Shown: piece after piece, positions 18,089 to 26,900 of the stretch
Numbering within the stretch: the stretch's first letter is position 1
How the letters are laid out: the number at the start of each line of letters is the position of its first letter
NCBI RefSeq assembly: GCF_015706575.1
Contig: NW_024037074.1
Location: 24,727,334-24,791,333, forward strand
Source: Patiria miniata
Taxonomy: Eukaryota > Echinodermata > Asteroidea > Valvatida > Asterinidae
Length of the DNA stretch: 64,000 nucleotides
Direction: 5' to 3'
The notes under the pieces: model-generated
Seen by the model: only the letters and a program-made list of their open reading frames with translations
Databases searched by the model: none
What the model was told of the DNA's origin: nothing
Made by a program: the position numbers and the translations under genes

Positions 18089-18345
18089 ACGAAATGAGTA
18101 AGCATTTGGAGCAGTTGATGGGTAGAGTGTTGTTTCAACCACCAGCGCATGCGCAGATGGCTCCTGCGATGCAAGAAGTTTCAGTTGGCTCTCCTCCTCC
18201 ACAGAGGCGGCCTAAATCCGAGTTGAAGTGTCATAACTGCGGTGCACTTGGTCACTTCGCTAGAGAGTGCAGGCAGCCTAAGCATAAACGTACCCGCTAC
18301 CAGGGAAACGAGAACCAGCCGACTGGGGACCCGCGGAAAGGCTGA
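18082..18345 (+). CDS. gag: Gag, nucleocapsid fragment with CCHC zinc knuckle
   Basis: The frame returns to that of the N-terminal fragment. After a short helix and a Pro/Gln-rich linker it carries CHNCGALGHFAREC (18229-18270), an exact C-X2-C-X4-H-X4-C zinc knuckle that binds RNA in Gag nucleocapsids. A basic tail (KHKRTR) follows, and a TGA stop at 18343-18345. The pol frame overlaps the end of this fragment in the +1 frame, so Gag-Pol would normally need a ribosomal frameshift or a fused frame. Because gag itself is already broken, I cannot tell which arrangement is ancestral. Confidence 0.9.
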   Translation: MLNEMSKHLEQLMGRVLFQPPAHAQMAPAMQEVSVGSPPPQRRPKSELKCHNCGALGHFARECRQPKHKRTRYQGNENQPTGDPRKG

Positions 18346-21300
18346 ACAATGTACAGGGTCCACAGTAACGGAGGGCACGAGGTTGAGAACAGAAGTGCAC
18401 GTTGTCACAACCCCCGCAATTGGGCCAAGCCATGGTTTGTTCGTAGATGGGTCAATTAGGTCGACTAAGTTTCGCTTGCTTATTGACACCGGGGCAACTG
18501 ACACATTGATCAGTATGATTGTATACTACCAGCTGCCAAAAGAACAGCGGCCCGAGTTGGAATGTTGCGAGTCTAGAGTCAGGCAGGTGGACGGTACCCC
18601 TTTGAAGGTGTATGGTACTGCATGGTTGGACTTAGGAATTGGAAAAACCGTCCACCCGACTCGGGCTGTATTTGCTGATATCAGTATTCCCGCCATGTTG
18701 GGAATGGACTGGTTGTTAGCCACTAATGGGACTTTGGATTTCCGAAGGCTAGAGTTGTGTGTTAATGGGGAAAGAATTAAGTGCACAGGTGTTGCTGGTG
18801 AGCCATTCGTGGGCCGCGTGGTGATAGCAGAAGCTACGGAGATTCCACCTGGTCATGAAAAGATTGTGGCTGGAACTATTGTCGGTCACTGCGAGGGGCT
18901 GAAGGGACCACTGATTGTGGAACCAATTGAGTCAGGCGGGCATCTTGGTGAAAAAGGGCTGATCCTTGCTAAGTCCCTAATTGATGCACCTGCCGAGATT
19001 GTGCCCATTCGAGTATTCAACCCTAATAGGGAAAAACGTGTGCTACATGTCGGAATTATGGCTGCAACAGTTTCACCCGTGGAGGTCGAAACTCCGCCCA
19101 CACAGGGCAGAGAAGAAGGAGTAAGAGTAGACTTGCTGCCAAGTCATTTGAGAGATTTGTATGAAAGGAGCAAGATACATTTGAACGCAGAAGACCATGG
19201 CAGGTTGAAGAGATGTCTGATAGACTTCCAAGATGTCTTCTCGCAGGGTGATGGTGACATAGGCCTTACTGATATAGTTAAGCACAGTATCGACACTGGT
19301 GGTGCTAGACCAGTGAAGCAGAGACCCCGGAAACACCCTGTTTGTAACCAACAAGAGATAAACCGACAGGTGGATGACTTGAAGGGGCGTGGCTTGATAG
19401 AGCCATCAGATAGCCCATGGGCGGCTAACGTGGTGTTGGTGAAAAAGAAAGATGGCTCAAAGCGTCTGTGCATCGATTATAGAGGTTTGAATGCAGTAAC
19501 AATCAAGGACGCATATCCTGTTCCCAGGATTGATGAGACACTCGACGCGCTAGAGGGCGCTCAGTGGTTCTCAACCCTTGATCTCGCATCCGGGTACTGG
19601 CAAGTAGCCCTGGATGAAGATGCTCAGCAGAAGTCAACTTTCGTTATGCGCAACGGGTTGTACCGTTGGAAAGTTATGCCATTCGGGTTGGCGAACGCGC
19701 CCGCCACGTTTGAACGTCTTATGGAGAAGGTGTTGGCAGGGTTACAGTGGGAGATCTTATTGGTCTACCTCGATGACGTCATCGTTTTTGGAAAAACGGT
19801 GAAAGATGAGTTAGAACGCCTGTGCAAGGTGTTTGAACGATTGAGGAGTGCTGGACTTAAGCTAAAGCCCAGCAAATGCAACCTCTTTCAGAAGTCGGTA
19901 ACTTACTTGGGTCACATTGTATCGGCAGAGGGCGTTGCCACGGATCCCGCCAAAATCAAATCCGTTGCTGATTGGCCAGTCCCGAAGAACGTTAAAGAGG
20001 TGAGGAGTTTCCTTGGCCTCGCTTCGTACTATAGACGATTCATACAAGGCTTTGCAAGCATTGCAAGCCCGTTGCACGCCTTAACTTCGAAATCGAAAGT
20101 GTTCTCTTGGGATGAGTCTTGTGAGGAAGCGTTCGTCAGACTTAAGGAGGAGTTAATGACCGCTCCAATCTTAGCATGCCCATTGCCAGGCCAGGAGTTC
20201 ATCCTTGACACGGATGCCAGTTTAGAGGGCACAGGCGCAGTACTGTCTCAGGTTCATGACAGTGCTGAAAAGGTTGTTGCCTATGCAAGCCGGAAGTTCA
20301 GTAAAGCCGAAAGAAATTATTGCGTCACCCGGAAGGAGTTGCTTGCAGTGGTTGCCTATCTCAAATACTTCCGCCAGTACTTATATGGTCAGAAAACACT
20401 GGTTAGGACAGACCATTCTTCTTTAAGATGGTTGACAAACATGAAAAACCCGGAAGGTCAACTTGCTCGTTGGCTGGAGGTTGTATCAGAATATGACGTC
20501 ACAATTCAGCACCGCCCTGGTGCCAAGCATGGCAACGCTGATGGTCTATCAAGGCGGCCATGTAAGCAGTGTAGTCATTGTGGTAGTGAAGGTAATGATG
20601 ACGATGGTGTTGAAGGAGAACAGTCGAATATGCCGAGTAGAAGTAATGAGGCAGCAGTAAGGGTTGCCGCCTTGCAACCGTCGCTAAGCGCCTCAGATCT
20701 TAGAGATGGCCAAATGGCAGATGAGTCCATGAAGTGGTTGCTAGTCGCCAAGAGCGAGGGAAAAGAGCGCCCACCTTGGGCGGACATAGCCAGCTTATCC
20801 CCGGCCAGTAAGACGTATTGGGCTTATTGGAATCAGATATCAGTTAGAGATGGTGTACTGCATCAACGTTGGGAATCGGGAGATGGTAGTTCCTTCCGGT
20901 GGAGGCTTGTGGCTCCTCAGATCGTCAGACACAAGTTTATAGAAGAATTGCATGGTGGGAAACTTGGCGGCCATCTTGGCCTGAAGAAGACGTTGGCCCG
21001 TGTAAAACAAAGATACTTCTGGTCGGGCATGAGTGCCGATGTAAGGACCTGTGTGCGTCAGTGTAACCAGTGTGCGAGGAAGAAGCCGCCCCCTAAGAAA
21101 CGGAGGGCGCCCTTGCAGCAGTATAATGTTAGGGGAACCATGGACAGGGTAGCCATGGATTTGGTTGGCCCCCTACCGAAGACGGAGGGTGGGAACCTGT
21201 GGATCCTTGTAGTAGGAGAGTACACTACAAGATGGATGGAGGCATATGCGCTTCCGGATGCGAAAGCTGAGACAGTCGCCGCTAAATTTGTTAGCGAGTT

Positions 21301-21592
21301 TGTGTGTCGATTCCTAGTGCCGAGAGAGGTCCATACGGACCAAGGGACCAATTTCGAATCCGAACTGTTCCGAGAGATGTGTCGGGTCCTCGGCATTAGT
21401 AAAACAAGGACTACAGCATACAATCCCAAGTCGGATGGTCTCATAGAGAGGTTCAATAAGACCCTCGTTACCATGGTATCCATGATGATTGACCCACACA
21501 AAGGTCAGCGCGATTGGGACGAGTGCCTCCCGTTTGCAACTAGTGCGTACCGATGTACGCCGCAGGAGAGTTTGGGGGAATCCCCAATATGA
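18242..21592 (+). CDS. pol: Pol polyprotein: protease, reverse transcriptase, RNase H, integrase (interrupted at its C-terminal end)
   Basis: The 1116-codon frame opens over the gag end; the first codon is only the first possible start (GTG), so residue numbers count from 18242. Protease: D82-T-G-A active site, with the second conserved motif (LGMDW) near 153. Reverse transcriptase: about 390-570, with KKKDGSKRLCIDYRGLN near 398, DLASGYWQ, PFGLANAPATF, and the catalytic YLDD at 509-512. RNase H: about 650-775, beginning LDTDAS. Integrase: zinc-binding H904-H911-C941-C944 and catalytic D973, D1033, E1069, a DD35E triad. The domain order is Ty3/gypsy. All catalytic residues are intact. The frame stops at TGA 21590-21592 inside integrase, and homology continues in another frame. 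Confidence 0.95.
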   Translation: MHLVTSLESAGSLSINVPATRETRTSRLGTRGKAEQCTGSTVTEGTRLRTEVHVVTTPAIGPSHGLFVDGSIRSTKFRLLIDTGATDTLISMIVYYQLPKEQRPELECCESRVRQVDGTPLKVYGTAWLDLGIGKTVHPTRAVFADISIPAMLGMDWLLATNGTLDFRRLELCVNGERIKCTGVAGEPFVGRVVIAEATEIPPGHEKIVAGTIVGHCEGLKGPLIVEPIESGGHLGEKGLILAKSLIDAPAEIVPIRVFNPNREKRVLHVGIMAATVSPVEVETPPTQGREEGVRVDLLPSHLRDLYERSKIHLNAEDHGRLKRCLIDFQDVFSQGDGDIGLTDIVKHSIDTGGARPVKQRPRKHPVCNQQEINRQVDDLKGRGLIEPSDSPWAANVVLVKKKDGSKRLCIDYRGLNAVTIKDAYPVPRIDETLDALEGAQWFSTLDLASGYWQVALDEDAQQKSTFVMRNGLYRWKVMPFGLANAPATFERLMEKVLAGLQWEILLVYLDDVIVFGKTVKDELERLCKVFERLRSAGLKLKPSKCNLFQKSVTYLGHIVSAEGVATDPAKIKSVADWPVPKNVKEVRSFLGLASYYRRFIQGFASIASPLHALTSKSKVFSWDESCEEAFVRLKEELMTAPILACPLPGQEFILDTDASLEGTGAVLSQVHDSAEKVVAYASRKFSKAERNYCVTRKELLAVVAYLKYFRQYLYGQKTLVRTDHSSLRWLTNMKNPEGQLARWLEVVSEYDVTIQHRPGAKHGNADGLSRRPCKQCSHCGSEGNDDDGVEGEQSNMPSRSNEAAVRVAALQPSLSASDLRDGQMADESMKWLLVAKSEGKERPPWADIASLSPASKTYWAYWNQISVRDGVLHQRWESGDGSSFRWRLVAPQIVRHKFIEELHGGKLGGHLGLKKTLARVKQRYFWSGMSADVRTCVRQCNQCARKKPPPKKRRAPLQQYNVRGTMDRVAMDLVGPLPKTEGGNLWILVVGEYTTRWMEAYALPDAKAETVAAKFVSEFVCRFLVPREVHTDQGTNFESELFREMCRVLGISKTRTTAYNPKSDGLIERFNKTLVTMVSMMIDPHKGQRDWDECLPFATSAYRCTPQESLGESPI

Positions 21593-21765
21593 TGATGCTG
21601 GGTCGAGAAGTTGCTTTGCCATTGGACTTGACCGTGGAGAGTCCTGCACCAAGTGATGACGAAATAGTACAGACGGACTATGCGCAGAATCTTAGGGACC
21701 GGATTCAAAAAGCTCACGAGAGGGCGCAAAAATGCTTAGGAAAAAGCATGAGACGCCAAAAGTGA
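21553..21765 (+). CDS. pol: Integrase, linker fragment (frame-shifted)
   Basis: This frame takes over from the main pol frame near 21580, beside a G5/C4 stretch. It contains NMMMLGREVALPLDL, matching the conserved FLMFGREPRLPID-type segment after the integrase core, and then a charged helix (RIQKAHERAQKC). It ends at TGA just after an A4 run (about 21760), where homology moves to the third frame. Both breaks sit in or near homopolymers, which favours single-base indels. Confidence 0.85.
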   Translation: MYAAGEFGGIPNMMMLGREVALPLDLTVESPAPSDDEIVQTDYAQNLRDRIQKAHERAQKCLGKSMRRQK

Positions 21766-22439
21766 ACTATGACCGGAGGGCAACCAACCCTTGCATCCGG
21801 GAGAATGAGTTCGTGTGGGTGTTCAACCCCGCGAGAAAGAAAAGGGTTAGCCCCAAACTTCAGTTGAAGTGGGAGGGGCCGTTTCTGGTACTGAAGAAAC
21901 TTTCGGATGTGGTGGTTCGCATTCAAAAATCAAAGGGCGCCAAGCCACGTGTTATACACGTGGACAGGTTGAAGCCCTACCAAGGAAGTCCGATCGATCC
22001 ATGGAGTACTCCCAGTAGGGCTCCCTCTTGTGACACCGAGATCGGAGCATGCGCTGAGAACGTACAAGGCCATCTGAAGGAGTTGGAATCTTCAGATGAA
22101 GACGGTGTAGAAAACAATCCCCTGGTACCCTTGGATGGTAACGATGGAGAAAACATTCGTCTTGAACCCCCGTACGATGTGCGTGGAGGGGACAGTCTTC
22201 TTGAAACCTCAAATAATGAGGATGAGACCAGTTGTCTTGAGCCCCTGAAGGATATGGGCACAGAGATAAATACATGTGCTGAAGGCGTAGAAGAGCATCC
22301 CGAGGAGTTGCATGACGGGGGTGTAGAAAGTATACAGAAACCATGGGGTAGCAAGGATGCGGCAAGCAGTGTACAAAAATCCAAAGAGACAAGGAGGTAT
22401 CCAAAGAGGGCGCACAGGTTGCCCCTCAGATTCCGTTAA
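21732..22439 (+). CDS. pol: Integrase C-terminal fragment with GPY/F domain and acidic tail
   Basis: Residues about 12-75 contain the integrase C-terminal module: VNYDRRATN, ENEFVWVFNPARKK, KLQLKWEGPFLVLKKL and RVIHVDRLKPY, the GPY/F fold that helps target DNA binding. About 140 further residues are acidic, with loosely repeated segments (NPLVPLDG, RLEPPYD, SCLEPLKD). A basic end (RRYPKRAHRLPLRF) resembles integrase tails of other Ty3/gypsy elements. The TAA stop at 22437-22439 is 67 bp before the next ORF. The true reading would enter from the previous fragment near 21762, not from a start in this frame. Confidence 0.88.
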   Translation: MLRKKHETPKVNYDRRATNPCIRENEFVWVFNPARKKRVSPKLQLKWEGPFLVLKKLSDVVVRIQKSKGAKPRVIHVDRLKPYQGSPIDPWSTPSRAPSCDTEIGACAENVQGHLKELESSDEDGVENNPLVPLDGNDGENIRLEPPYDVRGGDSLLETSNNEDETSCLEPLKDMGTEINTCAEGVEEHPEELHDGGVESIQKPWGSKDAASSVQKSKETRRYPKRAHRLPLRFR

Positions 22440-22463
22440 ATTGAATTTGAGTTGGCTGGCAAA

Positions 22464-22494
22464 TAACAGCTGTTTCCACCCTTTTGTCTTTCAG
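22464..22494 (+). promoter_or_regulatory. Splice-acceptor-like sequence before the zinc-finger ORF
   Basis: A branch-point-like AATAAC is followed by a pyrimidine-rich run (about 22471-22492) and CAG at 22492-22494, 12 bp before the ATG of the zinc-finger ORF. Retroviruses and some gypsy elements express a third ORF from a spliced RNA, and this is where such an acceptor would lie. A donor candidate is GTATGT at 16652. Confidence 0.45.
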
Positions 22495-22506
22495 AATTGT
22501 CTCTAG

Positions 22507-23400
22507 ATGGCGCCCCCAACCGAAACAAAGACGTACAAGTGCTACAAGTGCGGTCACAAGTTCCAGAAATTGAAGGGATTGCTCCGGCATCTAAGGATAA
22601 ACCACGGGCCGGCGGCGTTTCTGTACTGCTGCCACTGTGGGTTCCACGTGAAGCGCAGGGACCATTTGCGTAGGCACTACAAGATGGAGCACCCTGCGAA
22701 GCTGTCCGAGGTCTCAGAGATAGACATGGAACCGGAAAGAAGAGGGCGCCCCTCTGCGGTGGCTGGCCCCGAACACCCCCCGAAGGATGTACGGCTAGTC
22801 CGAAAATCGTCAGACCCCCAAGCGCCTTTTAAGGTTGTTGTGCCGTTAAACGGCAAGAATAGTCAGGAGGCCGGTGATGACGAGCTGCCCGCCCTTAAAG
22901 GGCTGCCCCCCTGTCTGTCCCCCATTCCTCCCTCTCCTCAACGCACTGTGGAGGAGGACTCCAGACCGCCGGAAGATGAGACGCCAAAGACATACAAGGA
23001 TGACGCCATCAGCCTGTCATCCATGCCCCCGCTGGAGTTAGACATCGACGAGGATCTAGAGAAGATACCAGAGGAGCCGCAGGAAGAGACACACGTGCCA
23101 GAGAAGAAGCCGAAATCGCAAGACAAGGCCCCAGCTTCTCCCAAGCCAGCAGCAGATGCCCGACCCAAGGCAGCAACTTCTTCAAGGAAGCAGCCTCCCG
23201 AGGAGACGCGGTTTGAGCTTCAGAGCCCGAAAATACCCAAACTGGCCACCTTTGTGGAGCACACGGAGACCATCATCTACGTTGACAACATAATCATCTC
23301 AAGAGAATCTCGTCAACGGACCTTCTACCGGGACGTACTTGTGCAGTGCAGCCACGCACTCCCTGGCCATGGGCATGGATCCACAACCAGGAAGAAATAG
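22507..23400 (+). CDS. Accessory ORF3 of the retrotransposon: two-finger C2H2 protein
   Basis: The ATG at 22507 opens 297 intact codons in the position where some gypsy elements carry env. Residues 10-33 and 39-62 form two C2H2 zinc fingers (C12-X2-C15-X12-H28-X4-H33 and C41-X2-C44-X12-H57-X4-H62). A long Pro/Glu/Lys-rich, probably disordered region follows (about 70-240). A short structured C-terminus (about 245-290) includes FVEHTETIIYVDN. There is no signal peptide or transmembrane segment, so it is not an envelope protein. Nucleic-acid binding, perhaps nuclear, is inferred from the fingers alone. Unlike gag and integrase it has no frame break. I do not recognise the family outside the fingers. 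It may be a captured host gene or a lineage-specific retroelement protein. Confidence 0.8.
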   Translation: MAPPTETKTYKCYKCGHKFQKLKGLLRHLRINHGPAAFLYCCHCGFHVKRRDHLRRHYKMEHPAKLSEVSEIDMEPERRGRPSAVAGPEHPPKDVRLVRKSSDPQAPFKVVVPLNGKNSQEAGDDELPALKGLPPCLSPIPPSPQRTVEEDSRPPEDETPKTYKDDAISLSSMPPLELDIDEDLEKIPEEPQEETHVPEKKPKSQDKAPASPKPAADARPKAATSSRKQPPEETRFELQSPKIPKLATFVEHTETIIYVDNIIISRESRQRTFYRDVLVQCSHALPGHGHGSTTRKK

Positions 23401-23742
23401 GACATCTCAGGAGATGAACTTTATTTTTGTCTTGAAGATAAAGACTTTTATTTTTCTTAAGTATATTTTATACCAACCAGGAGAGCTTTATTTTTTTGAG
23501 ACGTATGGGCCAAAACTGGGCCCGAAAAGTCGTTGTTTTGCTAAGATAATTGCATAAGATCTTAGAACCCATTGTTAAGGTAAACAAAATGTTTAAAGTG
23601 TTTGTGTATTACTATTGTTGTTCCTAATGTTTCTCTTTCAGGTTTTCAAATTAAAAGTAGGTTTGTAATAAGATACCTGTCACGTTTTGTATGGAAATGT
23701 CGGCTTATCTAAATGAGGGCATTTAGGCCTGTCAGGAAGCTG
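23401..23742 (+). other. Untranslated region between ORF3 and 3' LTR, with an intron-like segment
   Basis: No ORF is present. 23580-23641 looks like a 62-bp intron: AAG|GTAAAC donor, branch-like TTCCTAAT, pyrimidine tract TGTTTCTCTTTCAG. The end before the 3' LTR (GTCAGGAAGCTG) is not a clear polypurine tract, which is unusual because plus-strand priming needs one. Three T-rich TTTATTTTT segments occur at about 23420-23490. Confidence 0.45.
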
Positions 23743-23943
23743 TGTAACGTGACAGAGGGCGCTTTTGCGTGGAGCGCTGTAGCTAAAATTAGCGCATATA
23801 CTTTTAGTGCATAGCAGTGGGCTAGGCGCGCGCAGCGCTTCGGCTCCGCCTCGCGCGTTCGCCATTGAGCAGTGGGGTCACCGCTCGGTGACGTGCAGCA
23901 CGCGCGCGCAGGCGCATATGGGCCAGCGGCCGGCTCGGTAGGC

Positions 23944-23952
23944 TATATAAGG
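23944..23952 (+). promoter_or_regulatory. TATA box of the truncated 3' LTR
   Basis: TATATAAGG is identical to the 5' LTR box. Transcription from here would run after about 250 bp into satellite II, with no LTR poly(A) signal between. Confidence 0.6.
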
Positions 23953-23965
23953 CGCGCAGAAAAGC

Positions 23966-23986
23966 GAAATCAGGGGACCTGATTTC
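23966..23986 (+). promoter_or_regulatory. Start-site hairpin of the 3' LTR
   Basis: This is the same perfect 9-bp stem and GGA loop as at 15672-15692. Confidence 0.55.
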
Positions 23987-26900
23987 TGGTTCGAAACGCC
24001 GGCACTTGCGGGCGTGTGGTAAGGCATTATACCTCCTGTACTTAGGTGGTAGGGCTGTTGGGCGGTACTGTGACGAGTCGGTTACGGTTCCTCGAGCTGG
24101 TGCTGGGTTGCTGCGGGATCAATTGTCCCTTCTTGGGGGCATGGTTTCGTTGTGATCTTGGCTCCGCGAGTAGGGGCTGGTGGTGCGTTCGATCGAGATA
24201 ACTGACTCCGGCACGGTCTGCCTATACGGACTTTCAGTTGCATAATTTCAGACATTTGGCGCAAGTGTTCCAAGTGGCTAGATCGCGGCCTTCGGAAATC
24301 AATTCTTTGACTTCAACACAGAGACAAGGGCCCACATTACATCTAACAAAACAACACGGTTGTCCTGCCCCCAGATCTGAAAAGAGGACAGTGATCCAAC
24401 TTTTCAGACCTGAGTTCAAGAGGGGGTACAATTTACAAGTACTTAACTTTTCAATCGAAGAAAGCTGCCCGGCGTCTTCTTCTGCACCAGAGACCTTCAT
24501 CTTCTTCTTCATGAACCTGCACAGGACACACGGACAAAAAGACAAAAAAAGACTGCAAAAAATCGCAGCCAGGAGAATGTTAATGCCAGTCACAAATGTA
24601 CATCTTTCAAAATAACACATACACATACAAAGAAAGACTTCATTTCCAGCCAGACGCGATGCTATTTTCTTATTCTATTCATGCTGCGCGCACTCAATTT
24701 CGACTTGTTGTCATACAATACAATAAGCTCCCAAAATATAAGAACTTTCAGTTACATAATTTCAGACATTTGGCGCAAGTGTTCCAAGTGGCTAGATCGC
24801 GGCCTTCGGAAATCAATTCTTTGACTTCAACACAGAGACAAGGGCCCACATTACATCTAACAAAACAACACGGTTGTCCTGCCCCCAGATCTGAAAAGAG
24901 GACAGTGATCCAACTTTTCAGACCTGAGTTCAAGAGGGGGTACAATTTACAAGTACTTAACTTTTCAATCGACGAAAGCTGCCCGGCGTCTTCTTCTGCA
25001 CCAGAGACCTTCATCTTCTTCTTCATGGACCTGCACAGGACACACGGACAAAAAGACAAAAAAAGACTGCAAAAAATCGCAGCCAGGAGAATGTTAATGC
25101 CAGTCACAAATGTACATCTTTCAAAATAACACATACACATACAAAGAAAGACTTCATTTCCAGCCAGACGCGATGCTATTTTCTTATTCTATTCATGCTG
25201 CGCGCACTCAATTTCGACTTGTTGTCATACAATACAATAAGCTCCCAAAATATAAGAACTTTCAGTTACATAATTTTAGACATTTGGCGCAAGTGTTCCA
25301 AGTGGCTAGATCGCGGCCTTCGGAAATCAATTCTTTGACTTCAACACAGAGACAAGGGCCCACATTACATCTAACAAAACAACACGGTTGTCCTGCCCCC
25401 AGATCTGAAAAGAGGACAGTGATCCAACTTTTCAGACCTGAGTTCAAGAGGGGGTACAATTTACAAGTACTTAACTTTTCAATCGACGAAAGCTGCCCGG
25501 CGTCTTCTTCTGCACCAGAGACCTTCATCTTCTTCTTCATGGACCTGCACAGGACACACGGACAAAAAGACAAAAAAAGACTGCAAAAAATCGCAGCCAG
25601 GAGAATGTTAATGCCAGTCACAAATGTACATCTTTCAAAATAACACATACACATACAAAGAAAGACTTCATTTCAAGCCAGACGCGATGCTATTTTCTTA
25701 CTCTTTTCATGCTGCGCGCACTCAATTTCGACTTGTTGTCATACAATACAATAAGCTCCCAAAATATAAGAACTTTAAGTTGCATAATTTCAGACATTTG
25801 GCGCAAGTGTTCCAAGTGGCTAGATCGCGGGCATCGGAAATCATTTCTTTGACTTCAACACAGAGACAAGGGCCCACATTACATCTAACAAAACAACACG
25901 GTTGTCCTGCCCCCAGATCTGAAAAGAGGACAGTGATCCAACTTTTCAGACCTGAGTTCAAGAGGGGGTACAATTTACAAGTACTTAACTTTTCAATCGA
26001 CGAAAGCTGCCCAGCGTTTTCTTCTGCACCAGAGACCTTCATCTTCTTCTTCATGGACCTGCACAGGACACACGGACAAAAAGACAAAAAAAGACTGCAA
26101 AAAATCGCAGCCAGGAGAATGTTAATGCCAGTCACAAATGTACATCTTTCAAAATAACACATACACATACAAAGAAAGACTTCATTTCCAGCCAGACGCG
26201 ATGCTATTTTCTTACTCTTTTCATGCTGCGCGCACTCAATTTCGACTTGTTGTCATACAATAAAGCTCCCGAAATATAAGAACTTTCAGTTGCATCATTT
26301 CAGACATTTGGAGCAAGTGTTCCAAGTGGCTAGATCGCGGCCTATGGAAATCAATTCTTTGACTTCAACACAGAGACAAGGGCCCACATTACATATAACA
26401 AAACAACACGGTTGTCCTGCCCCCAGATCTGAAAAGAGGACAGTGATCCAACTTTTCAGACCTCAGTTCAAGAGGGGGTACAATTTACAAGTACTTAACT
26501 TTTTAATCGACGAAAGCTGCCCGGCGTCTTCTTCTGCACCAGAGACCTTCATCTTCTTCTTCATGAACCTGCACAGGACACACGGACAAAAAGACAAAAA
26601 AAGACTGCAAAAAATCGCAGCCAGGAGAATGTTAATGCCAGTCACAAATGTACATCTTTCAAAATAACACATACACATACAAAGAAAGACTTCATTTCCA
26701 GCCAGACGCGATGCTATTTTCTTACTCTTTTCATGCTGCGCGCACTCAATTTCGACTTGTTGTCATACAATAAAGCTCCCAAAATATAAGAACTTTCAGT
26801 TGCATCATTTCAGACATTTGGCGCAAGTGTTCCAAGTGGCTAGATCGCGGCCTATGGAAATCAATTCTTTGACTTCAACACAAAGACAAGGGCCCACATT

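Larger units (their letters stand above)
15451..24230 (+). mobile_element. Ty3/gypsy LTR retrotransposon, 3' LTR truncated, inserted in satellite II
   Basis: The order is 5' LTR, tRNA-Leu primer-binding site, gag, protease, reverse transcriptase, RNase H, integrase, a zinc-finger ORF, and a partial 3' LTR. Integrase after RNase H identifies the Ty3/gypsy (Metaviridae) order. The left flank stops in the monomer at TCATACAATAC. The right flank resumes 23 bp further on in the same monomer phase, at CTTTCAG, with 2 bp of microhomology (AC). The end of the 3' LTR and any target duplication were therefore deleted with 23 bp of host satellite. Frame changes in gag and integrase suggest an inactive copy. 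Confidence 0.93.
23743..24230 (+). repeat. 3' LTR, truncated (first 488 bp of 1112)
   Basis: It aligns with 15451-15935 from TGTAACGTGAC to CCTATACGGA and then joins satellite II directly at CTTTCAG. It retains U3, the TATA box (23944-23952) and the start-site hairpin (23966-23986), but lacks the remainder of R, the AATAAA and U5. Differences from the 5' LTR are about a dozen, many being single-base indels. Confidence 0.93.

Noticed and set aside
21952..22404. Minus-strand ORFs of 135-150 codons opposite the integrase tail
   Set aside because: They are shadows of the acidic tail coding region, with biased composition and no domain.
22507..23400. Envelope protein reading for ORF3
   Set aside because: There is no signal peptide, transmembrane segment or cysteine-rich ectodomain; it has two C2H2 fingers.
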